Shown: positions 56,535-64,000 of the stretch, piece after piece
Layout: every line of letters begins with the position of its first letter
How positions within the stretch are numbered: the first letter of the stretch is position 1
Assembly: GCF_009834125.1 (NCBI RefSeq)
Contig: NZ_CP047146.1
Location: 6,193,501 to 6,257,500, forward strand
From: Streptomyces sp. GS7
GTDB taxonomy: Bacteria > Actinomycetota > Actinomycetes > Streptomycetales > Streptomycetaceae
Direction: 5' to 3'
DNA: 64,000 nt
Program-made: the position numbers and the translations under genes
Notes under the pieces: generated by a model
The model's input: the letters and a program-made list of their open reading frames with translations, nothing else
Databases searched by the model: none
What the model was told of the DNA's origin: nothing

Positions 56535-56560
56535 GGTCAGGCCCCGGATGGGGCCTGGCC
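56535..56560 (+). terminator. Terminator after the prenyl synthase gene
   Basis: An 11-bp stem GGTCAGGCCCC (56535-56545) with GGGGCCTGGCC (56550-56560), one G-T pair, loop GGAT. The rest of the gap to 56820 shows no gene. Confidence 0.65.
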
Positions 56561-56820
56561 ACACCCCCGGCTCGCCGGTACAGTCAAAACAGCTTTTGTT
56601 CCCACGAGGTAAGTGGCTGGAACCCTCAGCCGATACGCGCCCCCGCACGCCCAAAGCAGGGGGCGCATGCGCCAGATGCTCTGCCACGCCAGCAAGAAGC
56701 TCTGTCATGTCGGCACCAACGAACGCGCCGTGCGCGTAGGGGACTTGGCGATCCGCCCAGGCGTTCGCGTGTTTCTGGCATGAAGACCCTGACCACGCAG
56801 GACAGCTTCGGAGGACGCCC

Positions 56821-57129
56821 ATGCGGGACATCGAACTCCGTACCCCCTTCACTCCGCGCATCAGCCCGGACCTGGAGACGGCCCGGATCCGCAACCTCGA
56901 ATGGCTGACCTCCACCGGCGCGCTCACCAGCACCGAGAACCAGGCCAGGTGCCTCGGCTGGAACCTGGCCCACCGCAGTCCCGACTCCACTCTGGTGCAG
57001 CCGACCTTCCCGCTCGCCCACGTCTGGCTCGACCACGTGTTGTGCCACCCACGCCCGCAGGGCGGCAGTCGGCGTCGTCACTGCGACCGGGACGGACACT
57101 CGCCGCCCGCCGGTACTACCGAAACTTGA
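56821..57129 (+). pseudogene. 5' fragment of a class I terpene synthase gene
   Basis: ATG 56821 after CGGAGGACG opens a 102-codon frame. Its first ~45 residues (MRDIELRTPFTPRISPDLET, ARIRNLEWLTSTGALT, LGWNLAHRSPDS) match the N-terminal segment of bacterial terpene synthases of the geosmin/2-MIB type. After about residue 60 the similarity is lost, and the frame ends before the metal-binding DDxxD region. No continuation is found before the intact terpene synthase at 57206. A truncated gene. Confidence 0.65.
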
Positions 57130-57205
57130 CACGGCCGCGCGCGTATCCCAGCGACCCATCCATGATCCGCCTGGGCTCACCGGGCGGCTGCTACGAGGAG
57201 GAGAA

Positions 57206-58183
57206 ATGCCTCGCTCCTATGAACTACCTGCCTTGGAAATGCCGCTTCCCGAGTACGGGGTCGCTGCTGCCGTGGACGCGGCAGAAACGGACATGTGGAA
57301 CTGGCTAGAAAGCCACCGTCTGCTCGACGATGCGGTCCGGCGGGAACGCCTGGTCCGTACGGGACCGCACTACACGACGGCCCTCTACTACCCCCACGCC
57401 GGCGCAGACCGGCTGACGGTGGTGAACCGTTACATGGCGCTGGCATTCCTCGTGGATGATTTCGATGAAGAAATCAGTGCCCAGGATGACGCCTCGGTCT
57501 CGGAGTATTGCGAAGATCTGGTCGCCGTCGCCTGCGGGACTCGCCCTCCCAGCAATGGTGCCGGGCGAGCCATGGCAGATGTGATCGGAACTTTGTCGCA
57601 GGGCCGCTCATTGGCTTGGTGCGAGGCGGTGATGCATTCGGTTGCCCAATGGCTGAGGACCTATCCGGTGCAGGTCCGTTTAGCCCGCGCCGGGAAAAGC
57701 ATGCCCCTGCACCAGTACGTGGCACACCGCCGGCACGGTGTGGGTGAGATTCCCTTCCTGCACATGCACGAGTATGTGCAGGACGTCGACCTGCCAGCTC
57801 GAGTCCGGAACCTTCCTGCCCTGGTCTACGCGAGGAATCGGGCCAGCGAGTGGATCGGCCTACTTAACGACGTCTTCTCCCTGGAGAAAGAAGAAGCCGT
57901 CAGTTATCCGCACAACGCGGTCCTCCTGGTCCGTCAACAGCGTGGCCTCGGCACCCAGGACGCTGTCGACGTCGTCAACGGTGTACTCAGCGGGCTCTTG
58001 GCCCAGTTCGATGCAGCCTGCCGAACGATCCCGGGACAGGTCCGTGCAGTCGTCAATGACGATTCGCCCGTCGTGGACGACGTCATGCGAATCGTCGAAG
58101 GATACCGGCACGTGGTCCGCGGCAACTTCGACTACCACTACGCCAGCGCCCGTTTCACGACCCGTTACGAGCTAGCGCAGTAA
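57206..58183 (+). CDS. Class I terpene synthase
   Basis: A 325-residue enzyme from ATG 57206 after GAGGAGGAG. Metal-binding motifs are intact: DDFDE at 84-88 (FLVDDFDEEI) and the NSE triad NDVFSLEKE near 220-228, with the C-terminal Arg-Tyr pair in TTRYELAQ. It cyclises a linear prenyl diphosphate; ring type cannot be predicted. Codon use is less GC-biased than in neighbours, with rare Leu codons, including TTA for Leu159, which requires the bldA tRNA in Streptomyces. This suggests developmental control and perhaps horizontal origin. Confidence 0.88.
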   Translation: MPRSYELPALEMPLPEYGVAAAVDAAETDMWNWLESHRLLDDAVRRERLVRTGPHYTTALYYPHAGADRLTVVNRYMALAFLVDDFDEEISAQDDASVSEYCEDLVAVACGTRPPSNGAGRAMADVIGTLSQGRSLAWCEAVMHSVAQWLRTYPVQVRLARAGKSMPLHQYVAHRRHGVGEIPFLHMHEYVQDVDLPARVRNLPALVYARNRASEWIGLLNDVFSLEKEEAVSYPHNAVLLVRQQRGLGTQDAVDVVNGVLSGLLAQFDAACRTIPGQVRAVVNDDSPVVDDVMRIVEGYRHVVRGNFDYHYASARFTTRYELAQ

Positions 58184-58389
58184 CAGGCCACTGCATTCGG
58201 GGAGTCTGCGTTAGCAGACCAGGGGGCTACTTGCGGTGAAGGTGAGGAAGTGCGCGGGAAAGGGACCACCGCAAACACGTACAGCTACCACTTCAGGAGG
58301 CGTGCAAGGAGGCCGGACTGGTCGACGCCGAAGGCAAGCCGAAGCCCCCCGCACAGCCTTCTCCACTTCATTGAACCGCTCCGGGTCTG

Positions 58390-58533
58390 ATGGAGGCTCG
58401 ATCCCCTGAAAGGATCGTGGCCCGCTTCGTGGAGGCCAACCACGCCTGCATCCGCGGCAACTACGACTGGGGCCGGGCACCGGCCGTTACGACCGGACCG
58501 GCGTCCAGTACGTCGCGAGGTCCCCGCCCGTAG
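58390..58533 (+). pseudogene. 3' fragment of a terpene synthase gene
   Basis: The frame MEARSPERIVARFVEANHAC then IRGNYDWGRA resembles the last helix of class I terpene synthases. A +1 shift continues as GTGRYDRTGVQYVARS, restoring the usual 'W-x-x-x-T-GRY' end. Nothing of the catalytic core is present. The rest of 58184-58649 shows no further gene. With the 5' fragment at 56821 it flanks the intact synthase. Confidence 0.55.
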
Positions 58534-58649
58534 GAGACCGGGTTTCCGTGTTCTGACAGGCGATTGCCGTTGCCGGCTCGCCGGTTCAGGGCGCCACACC
58601 GCTCCCTGAACCGGCGCCTCTCACCGGGTACGGCCGCACGACCGTCACA

Positions 58650-60095
58650 CTACGAGCGCAGCAACCGCCGCTTCACCGCCTGCCACCAAGACCGCCGGGG
58701 CTGCCGCGTGTGGACGGACGGCGACTGCTCGGTTCCGGCGGCCGCTACGGAGGCCGAATCCGGAGTGGGCCGTGCCGCGGTGCTCCGAGAGCTACGGGCA
58801 ACCGGGGTGGGGTCGACCCGGCGCGGAGCGAACTGCACGGGAAGCGCCACCAGATGGCGGGTCCAACTGGTGGATCGCCAGCTCAACTCGTCCTCAAGGA
58901 CCAACAGTTGGACATCGGGCAGCCGCATCAACAGGGTGTCGATGGCCGTGTCGGCGATGGCACGTGCCACGTCGCGGCCAGGGCACTCGTGCGGCCCGCC
59001 TCCGAAGGCGAGGTGGGAACGGTTGCCGTGCATCGGCGTGTTGAGATCGGGACGGACCGCCGAGTCGAGGTTCCCGGCAGCCACGCCGAGCACCAGCATG
59101 TCTCCGGCCCGGATGGAATGCTCGGCGAGCTCGGTGTCATCCGTGGCCCAGCGGGCGGGGACCACGGTGGTCGGGGGCTCGTCCCACAGCACCTGTTCCA
59201 CGGCATCGGGCAGCGTCATATGACCACCCGTCAGCGAGGCGCGGAAACGCTGATCGGTGAGCACCATCCGCAGCGTGCTCGCCATCAGGCTGGTGGTGTT
59301 CTCGTTGGCGGCGATGAGGACCAGCCACAGGTGATTGACGATCTCCTCGTCGTTCAGCTTGGCGGGGTGGTCGATGAGCCACGACGCGAGGTCGGGGCCG
59401 GGCGCGGTGTGCTTGCGCGCCACGAGTTCCGCCAGCACCTCCATGATGTACTGGTTGCTGGCGACCGCCTTCACGGAGCCCTTTACCAGTTCAGTGGCTG
59501 CCTCCACGATGCGCGGCCCGTACTCCTCCGGCATCCCCAGCATCTGCGTGAGGACGATCATGGGGAGTTGCTGCGCGAACTGCGTCACCAGCTCTGCGCG
59601 GCCGTCGGCGGCGAAGTTGTCGATCAGCTGGTGGGTGAAGCGGGTGACGTAGCGGCGGATGCCGCGCCGGTCGAATCGCCCCATGCTCTCGTTGATCGCG
59701 CCGCGCAGCCGCTGGTGTTCCTCGCCGTCGGCGAACCGGCAGTCGGGGCGCCAGGCGATCACCGGCAGCATGGGGGAGTCCTGCGGAACGCGGTTTTCCC
59801 TCAACTGGTTCCAGATCCGGGAGTCGTGGGAGAACCGGCTCGGCGTCCGCAGCACCTCCAGGATCTCGCGGTAGCCGAGGACCAGCCAGCCGGGCAGATC
59901 TCCGGTGAGCAGGACCGGGGCCACCGCTCCGTGCGTGGCGCGCAACTGCTCGAAGACGCGCATCGGATCGGCTTCGTACTCGGGGCCGTACAACCGCACC
60001 TTGCCACCGGGAGCCGGGTAGGCGTGGGCGGGGCAGCCCGGGGGCGGGGCAAGCGTCGAGTCGTGGTGGGCGGAATTGGGGGAAGGGGGCGTCAC
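58650..60095 (-). CDS. cvnE: Conservon cytochrome P450 (CYP157-like), ExxR absent
   Basis: A 481-residue P450. Heme ligand Cys371 in FGGGPHECPGRD; I-helix oxygen-binding region LIAANENTTS (263-268). The K-helix sequence reads EQVLW (300-304), so the normally invariant Glu and Arg of ExxR are Gln301 and Trp304. Streptomyces CYP157 proteins, typically in conservons, are known for the same deviation (EQSLW in CYP157C1). The last ~60 residues form a basic, Ser/Arg-rich tail. Its GTG start overlaps the GTPase stop (GTGA). Substrate unknown; the neighbouring terpene is a candidate. Confidence 0.9.
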   Translation of the reverse strand: MTPPSPNSAHHDSTLAPPPGCPAHAYPAPGGKVRLYGPEYEADPMRVFEQLRATHGAVAPVLLTGDLPGWLVLGYREILEVLRTPSRFSHDSRIWNQLRENRVPQDSPMLPVIAWRPDCRFADGEEHQRLRGAINESMGRFDRRGIRRYVTRFTHQLIDNFAADGRAELVTQFAQQLPMIVLTQMLGMPEEYGPRIVEAATELVKGSVKAVASNQYIMEVLAELVARKHTAPGPDLASWLIDHPAKLNDEEIVNHLWLVLIAANENTTSLMASTLRMVLTDQRFRASLTGGHMTLPDAVEQVLWDEPPTTVVPARWATDDTELAEHSIRAGDMLVLGVAAGNLDSAVRPDLNTPMHGNRSHLAFGGGPHECPGRDVARAIADTAIDTLLMRLPDVQLLVLEDELSWRSTSWTRHLVALPVQFAPRRVDPTPVARSSRSTAARPTPDSASVAAAGTEQSPSVHTRQPRRSWWQAVKRRLLRS

Positions 60096-60715
60096 TGTGG
60101 CTCCGGGGTTGCGGTGGTGAGGGAGTGCAGGTAGCGCATGAGCGTCAGCAGGGCGTCACGGGACGAGGTGCGGTTGCGGGCGTCGCAGTCGAAGATGGGA
60201 ACGGTCTCGGGGAGGTCCAGCGCCGCGCGGAGGTCCGAGATGGGGTAGGCCGGAGCGTCGGGGAACGCGTTCATCGCGACGACGAAGGGCACCCCGCGGT
60301 CTTCAAGGCGGCCGATGACATCGAAGCTGACTTCCAGTCGGCGGGTGTCGACCAGGACGACGGCGCCGAGTGCGCCTTCGAAGAGGCCGTCCCACAGGAA
60401 CCAGAAGCGCTCCTGGCCGGGCGTGCCGAACAGGTACAGCACCAGTTGTTCGTTGAGGCTGATCCGGCCGAAGTCCATCGCCACGGTGGTCGCGGTCTTG
60501 CGTTCCACGCCGGCGATGTCGTCCACATCGGCGCCGGCCTTGGTCATCATCTCCTCGGTGGTCAGCGGCCGGATCTCGCTCACCGAGCCGACCATCGTGG
60601 TCTTGCCGACCCCGAAGCCTCCGACGATCACCACCTTGACCGCGGCAGCGGCCGAGGCGGGCAACTGGTCCTCGATCCGAGGCCCTACGAGGGCCTCAGA
60701 GACGTTGCAGTCCAT
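60092..60715 (-). CDS. cvnD: Conservon small GTPase (CvnD)
   Basis: A 207-residue Ras-like/MglA-like GTPase of the ATP/GTP-binding conservon family. P-loop VGGFGVGKTT (residues 31-40), switch II FGTPGQERF, and NAFPD in place of the NKxD specificity motif, as usual in this family. It overlaps cvnC by 20 nt. In conservons the four Cvn proteins form a membrane-associated complex resembling eukaryotic GPCR-G-protein signalling and influence development and secondary metabolism. Confidence 0.93.
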   Translation of the reverse strand: MDCNVSEALVGPRIEDQLPASAAAAVKVVIVGGFGVGKTTMVGSVSEIRPLTTEEMMTKAGADVDDIAGVERKTATTVAMDFGRISLNEQLVLYLFGTPGQERFWFLWDGLFEGALGAVVLVDTRRLEVSFDVIGRLEDRGVPFVVAMNAFPDAPAYPISDLRAALDLPETVPIFDCDARNRTSSRDALLTLMRYLHSLTTATPEPQ

Positions 60716-61070
60716 GCATCACCGCCTCCAGAAGTTCGACATCGGGCAGGGCTGCGGCCGGGATCGGGGCCCGGGCCTCGACGTGTCCGCCGTCGATGAG
60801 ATCCGCGAGGAGCACCGTCACCGTGCTGGCCGGCAGGTGCAGGTAGGCGGAGATCTCGGCAACGGACAGCGGGTAGTTGCACATGCGTATGATCGCGGCG
60901 TGCTCGGGTTGCATGCCCGCGGCGGGCGCGTCGCGGGACACGATCAGCGTGACCAGGTCCAGGGCGGCCTGCTCGGCGGGGCGGCTCCGGCCCGCCGTGA
61001 CGACGTAGAGCCGCTCGGGGCCGCCTTCCTCCCAGTCTTTTCGTCCTTCGTCTTGGTGACCGTCGCTCAT
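60696..61070 (-). CDS. cvnC: Conservon DUF742 protein (CvnC)
   Basis: A 124-residue DUF742 protein with the defining region ERLYVVTAGRSRP, CNYPLSVAEISAYLHLPAST-VTVLLADLI (a winged-helix-like segment) and a C-terminal LLEAVMHGLQRL. It overlaps cvnB by 4 nt (ATGA) and cvnD by 20 nt. It probably links the roadblock protein and GTPase to the kinase. Confidence 0.93.
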   Translation of the reverse strand: MSDGHQDEGRKDWEEGGPERLYVVTAGRSRPAEQAALDLVTLIVSRDAPAAGMQPEHAAIIRMCNYPLSVAEISAYLHLPASTVTVLLADLIDGGHVEARAPIPAAALPDVELLEAVMHGLQRL

Positions 61071-61486
61071 GTGACCTGCCCGTCGGCACGCGGCGGACTG
61101 GTGAGGTGCTGACCGATCCTCGCCACCAGGTCCCGCATACGCTGCCCCATGAGGCCGGGGTCCACCCCGTCGTCGGCCAGTACCGCGAGATAGGCTCTGG
61201 CACCGGCCGCCATCAGGTAGAAGAAGCCCCCGCTGACCTCGATCACGACGAGTCTCATTGTCCCGTCACCGTCCGGGAACTCGGCTGCCACGGCCCCCGA
61301 CAGGCTCTGCAGTCCGGCGCAGGCCGCGGCCAGGCGGTCGGCGGCGTCCGTGTCGGTGCCGTACTTGGCCATGCACAGGCCGTCCGAGGACAACACCACG
61401 ACGTGGCGGGTGAACGGAACGCTGGACGCCAGGTCTTTGAGCATCCAGTCCATATTGAGCCGCTGCTGCGTCACGTGCTCATTCAT
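61067..61486 (-). CDS. cvnB: Conservon roadblock/LC7 protein (CvnB)
   Basis: A 139-residue roadblock/LC7 domain protein. Typical features: LNMDWMLKDLASSVPFTRH, VVVLSSDGLCMAKYG and the late strand FYLMAAGARAYLAVLADD. Roadblock proteins act as GTPase-regulating partners, here for CvnD. ATG 61486 overlaps the kinase stop by 8 nt. Confidence 0.93.
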   Translation of the reverse strand: MNEHVTQQRLNMDWMLKDLASSVPFTRHVVVLSSDGLCMAKYGTDTDAADRLAAACAGLQSLSGAVAAEFPDGDGTMRLVVIEVSGGFFYLMAAGARAYLAVLADDGVDPGLMGQRMRDLVARIGQHLTSPPRADGQVT

Positions 61487-62975
61487 CCTTTCCTGGCGAC
61501 TCGTCACTGTTCGGTCGGTCGTGGCCGGCCGAAGGTGCCTCTCCGGAAACCGCCTGTTGGAAGGCGGCCAGCCACATCCCCGGCTGGGCTGGGGTGTCGG
61601 ACGACTTCGGGGCTCCGGACACGGGCCCGGGGCCCGCGGGAGCCGACCTGGGCCGGGGAGGCACCGGTGCACCCGCGATACGCCTCCGCCGGCGCTGCGG
61701 CAGTCCGTTGACATCGGTCACGGGTGCCGCCGCCTCGGCCTCCTGGGGCCTGGGCGTGGCCAGCGGCCTGATCCGCGGCCTGGGCGGTGGCAGGGTGGCG
61801 GCGCGGGCGATCTGCCCGCCGGGCGTGGGAGTCGCGGTGGTCGCTTCCTGAGGAACCGTCAGGACGGCCCGCACCCCGCCGTACGCGGAAGGGCGCAGTG
61901 AGACGGAGAAGTTGTTGGCCTGGGCGAGTCGGCCGACGACCGCCAGGCCGAGGCGCGGGGTTTCCCCCAGGTCGTCGAGGTCCAGTCCGGCCGATGCCTG
62001 GGCCAGCACCCGCTCGGCGCGGTGGCGCGCCTCGTCGGTGAGGCCGACCCCGGCGTCCTCGATCTCGACCGCGACGCCGGACTGCACCTCGATCGCCGTG
62101 AGGTGGACCCGCGTCTGCGGCGGCGAGTAACGAGTGGCGTTGTCGAGCAGCTCGGCCAGGGCGTGGATCAGCGGTTCGACCGCGGGCCCGACGATGGCGA
62201 TCTCGGCCACCGAGTGGAGGTCGACGCGTTGGTAGTCGATGATCCGCGACATCGCGCCGCGCAGCACGTTGAACAGCGGTACGGTCTGCTGCCATTGGCG
62301 CCCCGGGCGGGCCCCGCCGAGTACGGCGATGCTGTCGGCGAGGCGCCCGACGAGCGCGGTGGCGTGGTCGAGGTGGAGCAGGTCGCCGAAGACATCCGGC
62401 ATGTTGCCGTGTTTGTCCTCCATCTCCCGCAGATCCTGGGCCTGTTGGTGCACGATGGCCTGGACGCGGCGCGCGATGTTGACGAAGGCCCGCTGGGCCG
62501 AGTCGCGCAGTCCTTCCTCCGCCTCCACCGCTTCGACCACCGAGCGCAGCACGGCTTCGTGGGCGGCGGCGAACTCGGGGCTGACCCGGGAGTCGTAGTC
62601 GATGTCGCGCAGCACCTCCTCGCCGAACTCGCCCCGTTGGAGCCGTGCGACCAGGACCGGCAGCAGCTCCTTGGCGAGCCGTACGGTCTCGATCTCCTGG
62701 TCGACCAGATATTGACGTAGCTGCGCTTCTTGTTCGGCATGCTGCCTGTGCAGTTCGGAGATCGTGCGCCCCCTGCGCACCGCCTCCCCTGCCACGACGG
62801 CCGCGGTCGCGGCGGATGCCGCGCCGCACAGGGCAACCGGTGCGATGGCGCTCGACGGCGCCATGGACAGGGCGGCGGCGGTACACGCGGCAACCAGGGC
62901 GGGAGGGAGTATCCACAAGGAGGTTGACGTGGACCGCCAGCCTCCGGGTGACGAGCCAGCACGAGCCATCGGCAT
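61479..62975 (-). CDS. cvnA: Conservon sensor kinase-like ATPase (CvnA)
   Basis: About 498 residues from ATG 62975; ATG 62969 is nearly as likely because AGGA precedes it, and the long open extension to 63239 shows no coding signs. Two hydrophobic segments at ~23-70, a coiled-coil linker (~75-120), a dimerisation/helical region, and a HATPase domain with ELLDNATRYSPP (N-box), IEDAGVGL (G1) and RLGLAVVGRLA (G2). The usual phospho-His box is replaced by LDHATAL. A ~130-residue Pro/Arg-rich tail follows. First gene of the conservon. Confidence 0.9.
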   Translation of the reverse strand: MPMARAGSSPGGWRSTSTSLWILPPALVAACTAAALSMAPSSAIAPVALCGAASAATAAVVAGEAVRRGRTISELHRQHAEQEAQLRQYLVDQEIETVRLAKELLPVLVARLQRGEFGEEVLRDIDYDSRVSPEFAAAHEAVLRSVVEAVEAEEGLRDSAQRAFVNIARRVQAIVHQQAQDLREMEDKHGNMPDVFGDLLHLDHATALVGRLADSIAVLGGARPGRQWQQTVPLFNVLRGAMSRIIDYQRVDLHSVAEIAIVGPAVEPLIHALAELLDNATRYSPPQTRVHLTAIEVQSGVAVEIEDAGVGLTDEARHRAERVLAQASAGLDLDDLGETPRLGLAVVGRLAQANNFSVSLRPSAYGGVRAVLTVPQEATTATPTPGGQIARAATLPPPRPRIRPLATPRPQEAEAAAPVTDVNGLPQRRRRRIAGAPVPPRPRSAPAGPGPVSGAPKSSDTPAQPGMWLAAFQQAVSGEAPSAGHDRPNSDESPGKDE

Positions 62976-64000
62976 CCTAAGGGCGTGATAAAGGGACGGA
63001 GCGACTGTCCGGTGTGTGTGGGTACACACCATCGCGCGGGGCCGCGTGAACAGGCTCGACAGCCACCGGATCACACGCGCGGCACGTGCCGCGGCGCGGT
63101 CGCGGTGGTGTTCCGCCCACATGGAAGCCGGGTCCCAGGACACCCAAACCTTCGTGCAGTCGGCGGCACCGCAGCAGCAGGCGACGACTAGCTGTAGTCG
63201 CCACAACTCGCTGCGCAACAGGGAGCATAGCCCTTTCAAGACCGCCGGGTAGCCCTACTGCATATACCATCGGTATGTACTCGTGTACGAAAAACAGAAG
63301 TTGCACAAGCGTTCAACTTCCTTGCGCTTATGGGCAGTTGAATCAAACTGATGTGCCGGTGAGTGTTGCGCACCGGCACACGGCACCCGGCGGGAAGCAC
63401 ACAGTCGCCGGCCCACCTGCAGCGACCCGGACCCGGTCCCGGTGCGGCGAGAGGGACCGCCACCGCGGGCGCACGGTCGCGACCGGCACCCCGGCGCACT
63501 TTCCGAGACCCAGTCGCTCCCGGGCGGCGCGAGCGAACCCACCACACTCCCCCACCGCGCCCGGATAGCCGAGCCCGTCGCCGCGGTGGGCAACAAGCGG
63601 ACCCCAGTCGAACTGGCCATCGAACGGGAACCGCCCCGGCGTGTCGGCGGCGATGCGAAGGCCGGGAGCAGCGGCCCGCCGCGAGCCGGACGGCGGGTAC
63701 GAGAAGCCGGCGGGCGGCACCCGCCCGACCGCCGGGCCCAGCCCCCCGCCCGGGACGACGGCCCAGATGGCGCAGCTCGGCATGACGGTGCGCCAAGACA
63801 CGGCCGATCATGACGACATGACGGTGCACCAGCAGGCCCGCCGGTCGGCCGCGGACACCGAGAGCGGCGCCATGGTCCCCGCCTCGGTCCGTACGGCCGT
63901 GCCTTCCTTCCGTACGCCGGCTCTCCGCTGCCTCCCCGGTACCGGCCTGCGCCCCGTCGGCCGGACGTACGGTCCGGCGGACGGCCGCCCCGCCTACCGG
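62976..64000. other. Right-hand end without a supported gene
   Basis: Contains the conservon promoter region; 63240-63350 is AT-rich (around TATACCATCGGTATGTACTC) and is a good place for it. Open frames of 120-200 codons occur on both strands at 63343-63813 but none has family features or a ribosome site. From ATG 63767 a frame stays open to the window end and could be the start of a gene, but nothing in it is recognisable. Confidence 0.4.

Noticed and set aside
63343..63813. Overlapping open frames on both strands near the right end as genes
   Set aside because: No ribosome site, no domain, Arg/Pro/Gly-rich composition typical of chance frames at high GC.

Overview
The window is high-GC actinobacterial chromosome and almost certainly Streptomyces. 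The evidence is an SsgA-like sporulation protein, a sortase-anchored chaplin, a DUF397/Scr1-type regulator set, a complete conservon (cvnA-E), a bld-type rare TTA codon, GTGA/ATGA-coupled operons and third-position GC bias throughout. No rRNA, tRNA or CRISPR was found, and I cannot name the species.

Layout. 0-3.1 kb: truncated TetR gene with a palindromic operator, a pair of bacterial-PH membrane proteins, and an SsgA-like protein. 3.2-9 kb: polysaccharide deacetylase, a response regulator/kinase/GerMN-lipoprotein operon, a DUF1992 protein and a large secreted protein. 9.2-14.4 kb: methylmalonyl-CoA mutase operon mutA-mutB-meaB. 14.6-21.1 kb: AhpD-like protein, Scr1/DUF397/ATPase regulators, methyltransferases and a degenerate ABC ATPase. 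21.2-26 kb: choline-to-glycine-betaine operon. 26.3-29 kb: NiCoT nickel/cobalt transporter with a possible Nur box, an orphan phosphomannomutase domain, a GNAT and a decayed LysR gene. 29.4-33.5 kb: L-glutamate oxidase translationally coupled to a ThDP-dependent decarboxylase-like enzyme. 33.6 kb: serine hydrolase.

35.3-46.4 kb is the most unusual part. A sortase-anchored chaplin with one chaplin repeat is followed by an array of eleven small secreted proteins that belong to a few paralogous families, plus one unrelated 59-residue secreted peptide. Their signal peptides start MRKL- or MFSR-. One family (six copies) has the signature C-R-S-H-D-x-N-V-D-[IV]-L-G followed by a Gly/Asn/Leu-rich segment and a second Cys. 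A second family (two copies) has F-R-P-[YF]-Q-E-C-S-P-Q-T. A third (two copies) has four Cys. These C-terminal modules appear alone or behind Pro/Gln-rich repetitive linkers. Copies share promoter blocks, leaders, intercistronic hairpins and a duplicated upstream segment of about 400 bp. I infer a locally amplified, modular cell-surface protein system, perhaps chaplin- or rodlin-like. I do not recognise it as a described system.

46.6-55.5 kb: epimerase-like protein, amino-acid permease, and an operon joining a multi-sensor SpoIIE-type phosphatase to a XylFGH-like sugar ABC transporter. 55.6-64 kb: squalene/phytoene synthase-like gene, an intact terpene synthase flanked by a 5' and a 3' fragment of other terpene synthase genes, then the conservon cvnA-B-C-D plus a CYP157-like P450 that lacks the usual ExxR motif. 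The last kilobase has no gene I can support.
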